A DNA stretch of 64,000 nucleotides, taken from assembly GCF_901905185.1 (NCBI RefSeq), contig NZ_CABFMQ020000087.1:124001-188000 (forward strand). The letters are read 5' to 3'. The notes under the pieces were generated by a model. The model was not told where the DNA came from and made no database searches. It saw only the letters and a program-made list of their open reading frames with translations. The first letter of the stretch is position 1. Each line of letters begins with the position of its first letter. The position numbers and the translations under genes are program-made. The DNA comes from Methylocella tundrae (GTDB taxonomy: Bacteria > Pseudomonadota > Alphaproteobacteria > Rhizobiales > Beijerinckiaceae). Shown here piece by piece: positions 51,254-60,246 of this stretch.

Positions 51254-52270
51254 ATGGCGAGCTTTGAACTTCCGAACGGGGACGGACAGAATTTCCTCAC
51301 GAACTCCAACGGAGAGCGCGTTGTCTGGCTGCACGTCGGCTCTCAGATCCTGATGGATTTCGTGACGCCGGCCGGCGCATCATCGCCTGACCGGCGCAAC
51401 GTCGTCTCGCCCTTGCCGAGCGTTTCTGTTGCAGTTACAGCTAGATCCACAGCAAAACTCAGCTTTTCCATCAAGGCGAGCGCGGCTCAAGCTCTGACGC
51501 TCGAGGGTCATGACGCCAATGGAGACATCAAGGCGAAGCTGGCGGTGTTCGCTGGGGATTTCAAGAATCAGCCGGGCATGGAGATAGATCTGCTCGCGAA
51601 TGCCTGCCGCGGATCGGACCCCGTCAAAATCGCCAAAATTCAGCATCTTCTGATGGGTTTTGACGACAACATCTTCGATCAGAACAATAGTGCAAATAAA
51701 AAGAAATTCGGACCCATGATGTGCGGCGCGGTCGCCAAGGGGCGCTCGCAAGAACTGTTCGGCGACACCAGCCTGCTCTTGTACGAAAAGCCCTATCATG
51801 AGCCGCTTGACGCCGTCACGGAGCGCTACGACGTCAAGTATAAGTCAGACACGATCGCGAGAGTAAGGCTTGCAATTAAGGCTTTGTTGGCGAAAGGCGT
51901 GCCTGTTCGCGTCGGCGTTCTTGATTCCCCGGTCGGCATGCATGTCGAACATCACAAGATCATCGCCTGGTATGCTGGAGGACATACCGTCGTCATCGTC
52001 GGCTGCGACAAGTCGGCGTCGGAATTTCTCTATATCGACCCCTGGGGCGGTGGTTCGAAGATGAAATATGAGGGCGGCATCGCCGGCGCCGCTCCCTCCG
52101 TCGAATGTCCCTATATGGGCATATTCATCGCACAATCGAACGGAACGCGACGGGTCGAGGCTGTCGATACGGACGAACCTAACGTTCTCGTCCAGAAATG
52201 GACGACCTACGGATCGTTCAGCAGCGTTGGCGGCAATTATCTTGAGATCGTCTCCGGACCGCCTATCTGA
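51254..52270 (+). CDS. Unknown protein with C39/papain-like peptidase features
   Basis: A 338-aa protein without signal peptide. N-terminal 110 residues look beta-rich (TLEGHDANGDIKAKLAVFAGD). The centre and C-terminus resemble a papain-like fold: Cys157 in GPMMCGAVAKG, His244 in AGGHTVVIVGCD, and Asp262 in FLYIDPWGGGSK, with the 'VVIVGxD...YIDPWGG' layout of C39-like cysteine peptidases. The spacing supports a Cys-His-Asp triad but it is not proven. No immunity, ABC transporter or secretion gene lies nearby. Could be a peptidase, a toxin-type effector or a transglutaminase relative. A TetR gene lies upstream. Confidence 0.6.
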   Translation: MASFELPNGDGQNFLTNSNGERVVWLHVGSQILMDFVTPAGASSPDRRNVVSPLPSVSVAVTARSTAKLSFSIKASAAQALTLEGHDANGDIKAKLAVFAGDFKNQPGMEIDLLANACRGSDPVKIAKIQHLLMGFDDNIFDQNNSANKKKFGPMMCGAVAKGRSQELFGDTSLLLYEKPYHEPLDAVTERYDVKYKSDTIARVRLAIKALLAKGVPVRVGVLDSPVGMHVEHHKIIAWYAGGHTVVIVGCDKSASEFLYIDPWGGGSKMKYEGGIAGAAPSVECPYMGIFIAQSNGTRRVEAVDTDEPNVLVQKWTTYGSFSSVGGNYLEIVSGPPI

Positions 52271-52271
52271 G

Positions 52272-52793
52272 CTACGCGCCACGCGGCGAACGCGGCCGCG
52301 CTTTCGTCGCTCTCAATTTAGGCTGGGGCGCCGCGGCCCCAGGGTTGTCCAGTCGCGACCATTCCTGCGGATCGAGATCGACGAGCGCCGGACCGGCTTT
52401 GCGCCCGCCCCGGCCACGGCTCGTGCCGCCTTTTTGAATTCTGTCGCTCAGCCACCCCCGCACCGAGGGCGCGGCCAAAGCAAGGCCAAAGAAGTCCGAC
52501 ACAAATCCGGGAAGAATCAACAAAATCGAGCCGACGCCGACGAGCGTGCCGTCCACCACGGCCTCACGCGACAGGCCGGCTTCCTCATGCGAGCGCGTCG
52601 CCATCGCCCGGCGCAGCCTGAAAGCGGTGGAAAGACCGAGGCGCCGCAGCATCGCGACGCCGACGAGGCTGGTCAGCAGGCAAAGGAACATCGCCCCGCC
52701 GAAGCCGGCCGCATGCGCGACGACGGCAAAGGCGACGATCTCGGCGACGAGCCAAAGAGCGATATAAAGCGGAAGCCGGGCGCTGAGGCGCAT
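52272..52793 (-). CDS. fxsA: FxsA-family membrane protein
   Basis: A 173-aa FxsA-type inner-membrane protein with three to four helices ('LYIALWLVAEIVAFAVVAHAAGF', 'AMFLCLLTSLVGVAMLRRLG', 'VDGTLVGVGSILLILPGFVSDFFGLALAAPSVR'). FxsA of E. coli relieves F-plasmid exclusion of T7. The C-terminus is polar and Arg-rich. ATG 52793 is chosen because the longer open frame overlaps the timA upstream region. Here it diverges from timA, a common alphaproteobacterial arrangement. Confidence 0.88.
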   Translation of the reverse strand: MRLSARLPLYIALWLVAEIVAFAVVAHAAGFGGAMFLCLLTSLVGVAMLRRLGLSTAFRLRRAMATRSHEEAGLSREAVVDGTLVGVGSILLILPGFVSDFFGLALAAPSVRGWLSDRIQKGGTSRGRGGRKAGPALVDLDPQEWSRLDNPGAAAPQPKLRATKARPRSPRGA

Positions 52794-52935
52794 TCGAAAA
52801 CCGTTCAAGTGAGTGGAAGGTCCGCCGCCGCCCGATCTGGACTTTAGCGATCCGCCTTCCCAGATACGAATATATGATAAGGATACACTGGCGGCGCAAC
52901 TGGCCGCGACCGGACCTGGGGCGTCAAGCGCAACG

Positions 52936-53670
52936 ATGCAAAATTCTTTTGATTTGACGACGATCATTTTCGCTTTCCTCGCCGCTTTCATCGTGTGGAA
53001 GCTGCGCAGCATTCTCGGCGCGCGCACAGGCGAGGAGAAGCCGCCGAGAAACCCCTTCATAAATGACGCGCGCGGCGCCGCGCCGCGAGCGGCGGGCGAT
53101 TCCGAGGCAAAAATCATTTCGCTGCCGGGAGCAGCGGCGCCGAACGCCGCGCCGCCCTCGACGGTTACCCCAACCGATACGGCCGAGCGCTGGAGGCCCT
53201 ATGCCGAGCCGGGCTCAAAAGCATGGGTGGGCCTCGACGCCATAGCAGCGGCCGATCCGTCTTTTGCGATCAAGCCATTCCTCGACGGCGCCAAAGCCGC
53301 TTATGAAATGATCGTGACGAGCTTCGCCGATGGCGACCGGCAGGTTCTGCAAAATCTTCTCGCCAAGGATGTCTACGACAGCTTCGCCGCGGCCTTGAGC
53401 GAGCGTGAAAAGCGCGGCGAAAAGGTCGAGACCACTTTTGTCGCCATCGACAATGGCGGCATTGGCGACGCCGCCCTGCGTGGCCGCATTGCCGAGATCG
53501 CGGTGCGCTTCTCCGCGCAGATGATTACCGCGACTCGCGATTCGACCGGCGCCGTGATCGAGGGCAGCGCGGACAAGGTTGTCGAAATCAATGACACATG
53601 GAGCTTCGCGCGCGATGTCGGCTCGCGCGATCCGAATTGGAAGGTCGTCTCGACCGGAGCCGGGCATTGA
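52936..53670 (+). CDS. TimA/Tim44-like protein
   Basis: A 244-aa protein with an N-terminal membrane segment (MQNSFDLTTIIFAFLAAFIVWKL, residues 1-23), a Pro/Ala linker and a C-terminal Tim44-like domain (about 110-240; 'AYEMIVTSFADGDRQVLQNLLAKDVYDSFAAALSEREKRGEKVETTF'). In mitochondria Tim44 anchors the import motor; in Alphaproteobacteria the homologue (TimA) is an inner-membrane protein of unclear role. ATG 52936 is in the frame opened at 52813; the upstream residues are unlike the family. mltA follows 27 nt later in the same frame. Confidence 0.88.
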   Translation: MQNSFDLTTIIFAFLAAFIVWKLRSILGARTGEEKPPRNPFINDARGAAPRAAGDSEAKIISLPGAAAPNAAPPSTVTPTDTAERWRPYAEPGSKAWVGLDAIAAADPSFAIKPFLDGAKAAYEMIVTSFADGDRQVLQNLLAKDVYDSFAAALSEREKRGEKVETTFVAIDNGGIGDAALRGRIAEIAVRFSAQMITATRDSTGAVIEGSADKVVEINDTWSFARDVGSRDPNWKVVSTGAGH

Positions 53671-53697
53671 CGGACGCCTGATTATCGCTTCGCGCTC

Positions 53698-54759
53698 ATG
53701 CCAACAGCAGCGTCCCTCCATTACGGCTTCTCGCCTCTCGCCTTCGCTGATCTGCGCGGTTTCGCGGAGGACGACCATGCTGACGCTTTCGCCGTTTTTC
53801 AACGCTCCTGCGTCCGCGTCATCGAGGGACGGCCGAGCTTGCGCAAAGCCGTCGCGCCCTCGCCGGCGCTCGTCGAGATTTGCCGGCGCGCCCTCGCGCC
53901 GCGCTCGATCGGGAGGCGCGAAGCACGAGAGTTTTTCGAGCGGCATTTTCGACCGTTCAGGGTCACACCGCCGCGCAACCCCGCGCCTTCCGGTTTCTTC
54001 ACCGGCTATTATGAACCGATCGTCAACGGATCTTTGAGTCCTTCGGCCGATTTTGCCGCCCCGATTCTATCGGCTCCGGGGCCTTTGTCTGCACACTTCC
54101 CTTTGCCGGATCGCGCAGCGATCGAAGCCGGAGCGATTGCTGATGGGGCGCGCCCGATCGTCTGGCTGCGCGACCGCGTCGAGGTGTTTTTGATTCAGGT
54201 GCAGGGCTCCGCCCGCGTGCGCCTTGAAGACGGGCGATCGCTGCGTCTCGTCTATGCTGGCCGCAATGGGTGGCCCTATACGTCGATCGGGCGAATCCTG
54301 ATCGACACCCGCGAGATCGCCCAGGACTCCATGTCGCTCGCCGCGCTGAAACAATGGATTCGCGCGCATGGGCAACGTCCGGGCGAAGAAGGCGCCGAAC
54401 TGATGCGCCGCAATCAATCCTATGTTTTTTTCGCTCTCGCGCCGGACCTCGAGGCCGAGGCGGGACCGATCGGCGGCGCGGGGCTGAGCCTTACCCCTTT
54501 GCGGTCGCTCGCGATCGACCGGGACATCTATCCTTATGGCGCCCCGATCTGGGTCGACGCCGACATCCCCGGGGCTCTGCCCGAAGGGCGCCTGCGACGC
54601 CTGATGATTGCGCAGGACACCGGCTCTGCTATTGTTGGACCGGCGCGCGCGGACATTTTCTTCGGATCTGGAGATGAAGCGGGCGCGCGCGCCGGCGCCG
54701 TTCGACATGCCGGCGAATTCATTGTTTTTCTTCCCGTCGAAGAGGGTTCGCTCCGGTGA
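53698..54759 (+). CDS. mltA: Lytic murein transglycosylase A
   Basis: A 353-aa MltA-family enzyme that cleaves MurNAc-GlcNAc with 1,6-anhydro ring formation. 'SGFFTGYYEPIVNGSL' (about 99-114) and the C-terminal 3D domain 'RSLAIDRDIYPYGAPIWVDADIPG' and 'RLMIAQDTGSAIVGPARADIFFG' (catalytic Asp) are diagnostic. The predicted N-terminus (MPTAASLHYGFSPLAFADL) has no signal peptide, although the enzyme should act outside the cytoplasm. The frame is closed upstream by the timA stop (27 bp away). Smr overlaps its end by 4 nt. Confidence 0.9.
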   Translation: MPTAASLHYGFSPLAFADLRGFAEDDHADAFAVFQRSCVRVIEGRPSLRKAVAPSPALVEICRRALAPRSIGRREAREFFERHFRPFRVTPPRNPAPSGFFTGYYEPIVNGSLSPSADFAAPILSAPGPLSAHFPLPDRAAIEAGAIADGARPIVWLRDRVEVFLIQVQGSARVRLEDGRSLRLVYAGRNGWPYTSIGRILIDTREIAQDSMSLAALKQWIRAHGQRPGEEGAELMRRNQSYVFFALAPDLEAEAGPIGGAGLSLTPLRSLAIDRDIYPYGAPIWVDADIPGALPEGRLRRLMIAQDTGSAIVGPARADIFFGSGDEAGARAGAVRHAGEFIVFLPVEEGSLR

Positions 54760-55364
54760 AGGAAAGCGCTTCGTCTTTCGGCAAGGGCCGGCTGCGCCTG
54801 TTGAGCGCCGAAGAAATCTCGCTCTGGCTGGCGGTGACCAAATCGGTCTCGCCACGGCCCTCCAACGTTCTTCCTCAGGCGCCCGCTCCGCCAGCCGCGA
54901 ACGGCGCCGGCGTCAAAGCACAGGCTCCCCTCCAGCCGGCGAGCAAGCCCCCGCCGAAACAGCCGCTCGCCGAGCGGGCCAAAGCCCCGCCCCTGGCGCC
55001 GCTGGAGCGCCGGCTTCGGCAAAAACTCTCGCGCGGACGCGTGGCGCCGGACGCAGTGATCGATCTGCATGGCCTTCGCCGTCAGGAGGCTTTCGTCGCC
55101 CTGCATCAGTTCCTGACGCGAGCGCAGCGCGATGGCGCCAAACTCGTTCTCGTCGTGACCGGCAAAGGCGGACGCAGTCTCCCGGCTGACAGCGGCGCTT
55201 TTGACGATGACTCGTCTGGCGTCCTGCGCAGGAGCGTGCCGCAATGGTTGCGCGGTCACGAATATCACACGATCGTCGTCGGATTCGAGGAAGCGTCGCG
55301 GCCGCATGGCGGCGCAGGAGCGCTTTATGTGCGCATCAAGCGGCGCCGGCCCCTACACGAGTAA
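54756..55364 (+). CDS. Smr-domain protein
   Basis: A 202-aa protein: a disordered Ala/Pro-rich N-terminus (about 1-90) and a C-terminal Smr domain ('VIDLHGLRRQEAFVALHQFLTRAQRDGAKLVLVVTGKGG', about 101-139; then 'LRRSVPQWLRGHEYHTIVVGFEEASRPHGGAGALYVRIKR'). Smr domains resemble the MutS2 C-terminus and have nicking or nucleic-acid-binding activity. GTG start overlaps the mltA stop by 4 nt. The tim44-mltA-smr order is common in Alphaproteobacteria. Confidence 0.9.
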   Translation: MKESASSFGKGRLRLLSAEEISLWLAVTKSVSPRPSNVLPQAPAPPAANGAGVKAQAPLQPASKPPPKQPLAERAKAPPLAPLERRLRQKLSRGRVAPDAVIDLHGLRRQEAFVALHQFLTRAQRDGAKLVLVVTGKGGRSLPADSGAFDDDSSGVLRRSVPQWLRGHEYHTIVVGFEEASRPHGGAGALYVRIKRRRPLHE

Positions 55365-55442
55365 GCTGCCTCTTTCCGCGGTGAAATCACTGCATTATAC
55401 TGTAAATATTAAATATTCCTGTCCCAACGATGAGAGCTGTCG

Positions 55443-55862
55443 ATGACTTCCCGCAATCTCGACTGGACAAATATTGCCGCGCCCTCGATCGAAGACTTCG
55501 ATCTGATAGCAAGGGACGCGTTCGCCGAACTGCCGGAAGAGTTTCGCCGTCTGTGTGAAGGCGTGATCATCCGGGTCGAGGATTTTCCCGACGAGGAGAC
55601 CCTGAAAGACATGGATTGCGAGACCGAGTTCGACCTGCTCGGGCTTTTTCGCGGCCGCGGCCTCGCGCAGGGCGCCTCGACGCTCCAGACTGGGCAGTTT
55701 CCCAATATGGTCTGGCTCTACCGCCGCCCGATCCTCGATTTCTGGGCTGACCAGGAGGATACGCTAGGGGCAATCATTACCCATGTGCTGGTGCACGAGA
55801 TCGGGCACCATTTTGGGCTGTCGGACGCGGATATGGAGGCGATCGAGGAGTCGATGCGCTGA
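55443..55862 (+). CDS. PF06262-type zinc metallopeptidase
   Basis: A 139-aa zincin. HEIGHHFGLSD at about residues 118-128 is the HExxHxxGxxD zinc motif (His118, Glu119, His122, Asp128). The N-terminal 'FAELPEEFRRLCEGVIIRVEDFPDEE' is typical of this short family, found across Alphaproteobacteria and Actinobacteria. No signal peptide, so probably cytoplasmic; substrate unknown. Confidence 0.9.
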   Translation: MTSRNLDWTNIAAPSIEDFDLIARDAFAELPEEFRRLCEGVIIRVEDFPDEETLKDMDCETEFDLLGLFRGRGLAQGASTLQTGQFPNMVWLYRRPILDFWADQEDTLGAIITHVLVHEIGHHFGLSDADMEAIEESMR

Positions 55863-56021
55863 AGCGTCAGATTTCGGGCCGCTGGCGTTTGCCTGCCGCA
55901 GAACGCTTTGATAAGAGCTTCGGATAAACGCTGGACGCCCGCGCGCCAGGCGGGAAAGCGCAGCAAATCCTTCGGCGCGCCCTCATGGAGGCGCCGCCCG
56001 TAGGCGATCAGGACGAACACA

Positions 56022-56627
56022 ATGGAAAAATTCACTTCCCTCAACGGCGTCGCGGCGCCGCTGAAAATCACCAATGTCGACACCGACATGATCATTCCGA
56101 AACAATATCTGAAGACCATCAAGCGGACCGGTCTCGGCAGCGGACTGTTCGCGGAATTGCGCTATAATGAAGATGGTTCGGAAAATCCGGATTTCGTGCT
56201 GAACAAGTCCGCTTATCGCAACGCGAAGATCCTGGTCGCTGAGGATAACTTCGGGTGCGGCTCATCGCGCGAGCATGCGCCTTGGGCTTTGCTTGATTTC
56301 GGCATCCGGTGCGTGATTTCGACAAGCTTCGCAGATATTTTCTACAATAATTGCTTCAAGAACGGCATTCTGCCGATTGTCGTCGCACCGGAAGACCTTG
56401 AAAAGTTGATGGATGACGCCGAGCGGGGCGCCAACGCCACTCTGTCCATCGACCTCGAATCGCAGGAGATTCGCGGACCGGACGGCGGCGTGGTCAAATT
56501 CGACATCGACCCCTTCCGCAAGCATTGCCTGATGAACGGGCTGGACGACATCGGCCTTACGCTCGAGAAGGCCGCCCACATCGAATCCTATGAAAAAAAC
56601 TCCGCCGCGGCGCGCGGATGGCTCTGA
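56022..56627 (+). CDS. leuD: 3-isopropylmalate dehydratase small subunit
   Basis: A 201-aa subunit of isopropylmalate isomerase (leucine pathway). '[24 protein letters not shown]' start, substrate loop '[44 protein letters not shown]' (swivelling domain) are typical. leuC is not in the window. It immediately precedes the pqq region but is a separate function. Confidence 0.95.
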   Translation: MEKFTSLNGVAAPLKITNVDTDMIIPKQYLKTIKRTGLGSGLFAELRYNEDGSENPDFVLNKSAYRNAKILVAEDNFGCGSSREHAPWALLDFGIRCVISTSFADIFYNNCFKNGILPIVVAPEDLEKLMDDAERGANATLSIDLESQEIRGPDGGVVKFDIDPFRKHCLMNGLDDIGLTLEKAAHIESYEKNSAAARGWL

Positions 56628-56860
56628 AAGGCTCGATCGGGCGCGGCTATGGTTTTCATCGAATATAACGTCGCGCCCAGGAAATGAGCCTTAATCCCCT
56701 CAATATCAAAGGGTTGGCGCCAAAAAACCGCAGATGTCAAAAAAAAATGCGTGGCGAGATGCCACACGCGATGTTATATGCGTCTGGAACGGGCTGAGAC
56801 CTGTTCAAGGTAGGAAACTTTAACTCGGCTCAATGCCCGGCAATTCTAAGGAGGCTTAAT

Positions 56861-56938
56861 ATGGCTTGGTCAACCCCCGTCATCACAGAAGTTTGCGTCG
56901 GCATGGAAGTCACCAGCTACGCTTCTGCTGAAATCTGA
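56861..56938 (+). CDS. pqqA: PQQ precursor peptide PqqA
   Basis: A 25-aa peptide MAWSTPVITEVCVGMEVTSY...EI. Glu16 and Tyr20 sit in the E-x3-Y motif whose side chains become the PQQ ring after cross-linking by PqqE with PqqD. A strong RBS (AAGGAGG) lies 7 nt before the ATG. Too short for standard gene calls. It opens pqqABCDE; a hairpin overlaps its stop. Confidence 0.97.
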   Translation: MAWSTPVITEVCVGMEVTSYASAEI

Positions 56939-56957
56939 AGCTTGAAACTGAAGCTTC
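56937..56957 (+). promoter_or_regulatory. Hairpin at the pqqA stop
   Basis: Perfect stem GAAGCTT-gaaactg-AAGCTTC starting inside the pqqA stop codon and ending 24 nt before the pqqB start. It could stabilise the pqqA message or reduce transcription into pqqBCDE, giving excess precursor peptide, as reported for other methylotrophs. No U-run follows. Confidence 0.5.
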
Positions 56958-56981
56958 TGTAAACGCTGATCGGCTCGCGCC

Positions 56982-57881
56982 TTGCGCATTCTCGTTCTCG
57001 GCTCGGCGGCGGGCGGTGGCTTTCCGCAATGGAACTGCAACTGTCCTGTCTGCCAACTTGCATGGAGCGGCGATAAACGCGTCAAGGCGCGCAGCCAGTC
57101 CAGTTTGGCGGTGAGCGCTGACGGCGAGCGTTGGGTTCTTCTCAACGCCTCGCCTGATCTCCGCCAGCAAATCATCAATTCTCCGGCGCTGCATCCGCGC
57201 GGCGCCAGCAGACAATCGCCGATTTCGGCGGTCTTTGTCACCAATGGCGACATCGATCATCTCGCTGGTCTTTTGACGCTGCGCGAACAACAGGCTTTTA
57301 CGCTGTTCGGCAGCCACGCGACCTTGGCGCAAGTGGCGAACTCGAGTGTTTTCGGGGTTTTGAATAAAACCCTCGTCCAAACCCGCGCCGTGGATCTTGA
57401 GTCCAGCGTCGATACGGGCATCGGATTAAAAATCACGCCCTTCGCGGTGCCCGGCAAGATCCCGCTTTATCTCGAGGAAGAGGTCGTCGACGTCGGCGCC
57501 GAAGGCGAATCGACCGTTGGCCTCGAAATCAGCGACGGAGCGAAGAGCTTCTTTTACGTTCCCGGCTGCTCCGACGTGAATGAGCGCGTCTTAAAGCGGT
57601 TGCGGGGCGCCGATGTCCTTTTCTTCGACGGCACGACCTATACGGACGATGAGATGTTGGCCCTCGGCCTTTCGCCGAAGACGGCTCACCGCATGGGCCA
57701 TGTCGCGCTGAGCGGAGAAAACGGCTCGCTGGCGCGTTTCGCGTCTAGCGGAATCGCCAGAAAAATCTATGTGCATATCAATAATACGAATCCGATTCTT
57801 ATCGAGGATTCGAAAGAGCGCGAAAGCGTCGAAAAGGCAGGGTGGGAGGTCGCCTATGATGGCATGGAGGTCAAGCAATGA
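56982..57881 (+). CDS. pqqB: PQQ biosynthesis protein PqqB
   Basis: A 299-aa metallo-beta-lactamase-fold hydroxylase that acts on the Glu-Tyr intermediate. 'MRILVLGSAAGGGFPQWNCNCPVC' start, 'FVTNGDIDHLAGLLTLREQQAF' (altered metal motif, about 86-107), 'YVPGCSDVNERVLKRLRGADVLFFDGTTYTDDEM' are diagnostic. TTG start at 56982, 43 nt after pqqA. It overlaps pqqC by 4 nt. Confidence 0.97.
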   Translation: MRILVLGSAAGGGFPQWNCNCPVCQLAWSGDKRVKARSQSSLAVSADGERWVLLNASPDLRQQIINSPALHPRGASRQSPISAVFVTNGDIDHLAGLLTLREQQAFTLFGSHATLAQVANSSVFGVLNKTLVQTRAVDLESSVDTGIGLKITPFAVPGKIPLYLEEEVVDVGAEGESTVGLEISDGAKSFFYVPGCSDVNERVLKRLRGADVLFFDGTTYTDDEMLALGLSPKTAHRMGHVALSGENGSLARFASSGIARKIYVHINNTNPILIEDSKERESVEKAGWEVAYDGMEVKQ

Positions 57882-58642
57882 CGGATGATTCGGCAAAACT
57901 GACCGCCAAAGAATTGGAAGCGCGGCTGCGCCAGGTCGGCGCGGAACGCTACCATAATCTGCATCGCTTCCATCGCCGCCTGCACAGCGGCGGCTGCGCC
58001 TATGAAGAGGTGCAGGCCTGGGCGCTGAACCGCTACTATTATCAATCCATGATTCCGATCAAGGATGCGACCGTGCTGACGCGTCTCTCAAATGCGGAAG
58101 ACCGGCGGCAATGGCGCAAACGGATCGAGGACCATGACGGCCTGCGCGAAGGCGACGGCGGCATCGAGCGCTGGCTGAAGCTCACCGACAGCCTAGGATT
58201 TTCACGCGACTATGTGATCTCGACGGAGGGCATTCTGCCCGGAACGCGCTTCGCTGTTGAAGCCTATGTCGAATTTTGCCGGACCCGCAGCGTGACCGAA
58301 GCCGTCGCCTCGTCTTTGACGGAATTGTTCTCGCCAAACATCATTGGCGAGCGTGTCGCCGGCATGCTGGCGCATTATAGCTTCGTCAGCTCCGAGACGC
58401 TCGCCTATTTCTCGCAACGTCCGCCGCAGGCCAAGCGCGACGCAGAATTCGCACTGAATTTCGCCGTTCAGCACGCTAAAACGCGCGCCGAACAGGAGCT
58501 CGTCGTCAAGGCGCTCGAGTTCAAATGCTCGGTGCTGTGGGCCCAGCTCGACTCTTTGTGGAGCGCCTATGTGGAAGGCGCGGTCCCTCCCGGCGCCTGG
58601 GAGCCCGGCTCAGTCGCCAAGGCGCGCGGAGAAGCGGCGTGA
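57878..58642 (+). CDS. pqqC: PQQ synthase PqqC
   Basis: A 254-aa cofactor-less oxidase that performs the last ring closure and eight-electron oxidation. 'RYHNLHRFHRRLHSGGCAYEEVQAWALNRYYYQ' (about 21-51), 'IPIKDATVLTRLSNAEDRRQWRKRIEDHDG' and 'HYSFVSSETLAYFSQRPPQAKRDAEFAL' match closely. ATG overlaps the pqqB stop; its own stop overlaps pqqD (GTGA). Confidence 0.97.
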   Translation: MTDDSAKLTAKELEARLRQVGAERYHNLHRFHRRLHSGGCAYEEVQAWALNRYYYQSMIPIKDATVLTRLSNAEDRRQWRKRIEDHDGLREGDGGIERWLKLTDSLGFSRDYVISTEGILPGTRFAVEAYVEFCRTRSVTEAVASSLTELFSPNIIGERVAGMLAHYSFVSSETLAYFSQRPPQAKRDAEFALNFAVQHAKTRAEQELVVKALEFKCSVLWAQLDSLWSAYVEGAVPPGAWEPGSVAKARGEAA

Positions 58643-58923
58643 ACGAAACGGCGCAAACGAGCGGCCTGATCCCGCGCATGCCGCGCGGCGTAAGATTGAA
58701 GCAGGATGAGACTCGGGGCGAATGGCTGCTGCTCGCCCCCGAGAGGGTCGTCAAGGTTGACGCGATCGCGGTGGCGATCCTGCAGCGCGTCGATGGCGAG
58801 ACGACGATCGAGACGATCGTCGATGATCTGGCGGCGGCTTACGCAGCCGATCGCGCGCGAATCGATGCCGATGTGCGCGCCCTTTTGAATGGTCTTGCCG
58901 CCAAACGCATGGTGGACCTATGA
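58639..58923 (+). CDS. pqqD: PqqA-binding chaperone PqqD
   Basis: A 94-aa winged-helix RRE protein that presents PqqA to PqqE. '[57 protein letters not shown]' is typical. GTG start at 58639 overlaps the pqqC stop; the frame stays open upstream to 58525 but that part belongs to pqqC. It overlaps pqqE by 4 nt. Confidence 0.96.
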   Translation: MNETAQTSGLIPRMPRGVRLKQDETRGEWLLLAPERVVKVDAIAVAILQRVDGETTIETIVDDLAAAYAADRARIDADVRALLNGLAAKRMVDL

Positions 58924-60041
58924 ATGCTCCGGTCAAAACGCCAAATCCGGTCGGCCTTCTCGCCGAACTGACGCATCGCTGCCCGCTCGGCTGCCCTTAC
59001 TGCTCCAACCCGCTGGAACTCGACGCGCGCGCAGACGAGATCGACACGGCGGCGTGGAAGAAGGTGTTTTCGGAAGCCGCGGCTCTCGGCGTCCTGCACG
59101 CGCATCTGTCTGGCGGCGAGCCCGCCGCGCGGCGTGATCTTCTGGAGATCGTCGCGCATTGCGCATCCGTTGGCCTCTATACCAATCTCATCACGTCGGG
59201 CATCGGCCTGACGCGGGAGCGCGTCAAGGCGCTTGCCGACGCGGGGCTCGATCACGCCCAGCTCTCGATCCAGGATTCGGTCGGGAAATCCGCCGATCGC
59301 ATCGCCGGCTATGAGGGCGCCTTCGCGCGCAAGCAGGCGGCCGCCGGGTGGATTATCGAGGCTGGCCTGCCGCTCACGGTCAACGCCGTCATTCATCGCG
59401 CCAATATTTCCCGCGCCGGCGAGATGGTGAAACTTGCCGTAGCGCTCGGCGCAAGGCGCGTCGAGATCGCTCATACGCAGTATTACGGCTGGGGCATGGT
59501 CAACCGGGCGGCGCTGATGCCGACGAAAGCGCAGGCGGACGCTGCGATAGCCGAAGTTGAGGCGCTGCGTGAGACCTACGCCGGCGTCATCGTCATCGAC
59601 CATGTGATTCCAGACTACCACGCGCAATATCCCAAGGCCTGCATGGGTGGCTGGGCCAAACGGACGCTGAACGTCACGCCCAGCGGCAAGGCTTTGCCTT
59701 GTCATGCCGCGGAAACGATTCCAGGACTGGAATTCTGGAATGTGCGCGATCATTCCCTTGAGGACATCTGGTTCCGATCGCCGGCGTTCAACGCGTTTCG
59801 CGGCACGGAGTGGATGCAGGAGCCCTGCCGCTCCTGCCCCCGCAAGGAAATTGACTTCGGCGGCTGCCGCTGCCAGGCGCTCGCCCTCACCGGCGATGCG
59901 CGCGCCGCTGATCCGGTCTGCCACCTCTCGCCCCATCACGACAAGGTGGCCGCGATTGCCGCACATGCCAGCGAGGAAGAAGCCGCCACCGAGGCTGCAT
60001 ACGTCTATCGCGCCATAAAATCGCCCCTGCCAGCGGAATAA
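58920..60041 (+). CDS. pqqE: Radical SAM peptide cyclase PqqE
   Basis: A 373-aa radical SAM/SPASM enzyme that forms the Glu-Tyr carbon-carbon bond in PqqA. SAM cluster motif CPLGCPYC (Cys21, 25, 28); SPASM cluster Cys in '[10 protein letters not shown]', '[21 protein letters not shown]' and '[11 protein letters not shown]'. Last gene of the operon; the next gene (60247) is 205 bp away and may have its own promoter. Confidence 0.97.
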   Translation: MNAPVKTPNPVGLLAELTHRCPLGCPYCSNPLELDARADEIDTAAWKKVFSEAAALGVLHAHLSGGEPAARRDLLEIVAHCASVGLYTNLITSGIGLTRERVKALADAGLDHAQLSIQDSVGKSADRIAGYEGAFARKQAAAGWIIEAGLPLTVNAVIHRANISRAGEMVKLAVALGARRVEIAHTQYYGWGMVNRAALMPTKAQADAAIAEVEALRETYAGVIVIDHVIPDYHAQYPKACMGGWAKRTLNVTPSGKALPCHAAETIPGLEFWNVRDHSLEDIWFRSPAFNAFRGTEWMQEPCRSCPRKEIDFGGCRCQALALTGDARAADPVCHLSPHHDKVAAIAAHASEEEAATEAAYVYRAIKSPLPAE

Positions 60042-60246
60042 GCTTCCTCGCCGGCCGGTTTCCGCCGGCGCGGCGCGCATCAGCGGTGGAAAACTCGGCA
60101 AAGCCGCTTCGATCAGCGCCTTATGGGGACCCGAGGCTTTGCGCCCTTACGTGACAATGCTCTAGAATCTTGGCAAGCGCACTGTCCCGGCCTATAGGTT
60201 GGACGATGCAGTTTGGCTGGCGGGCCCCGGCAGGAGAAAAAGAGCG

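Noticed and set aside
58839-60101. 420-aa antisense ORF
   Set aside because: Shadow of pqqD-pqqE.
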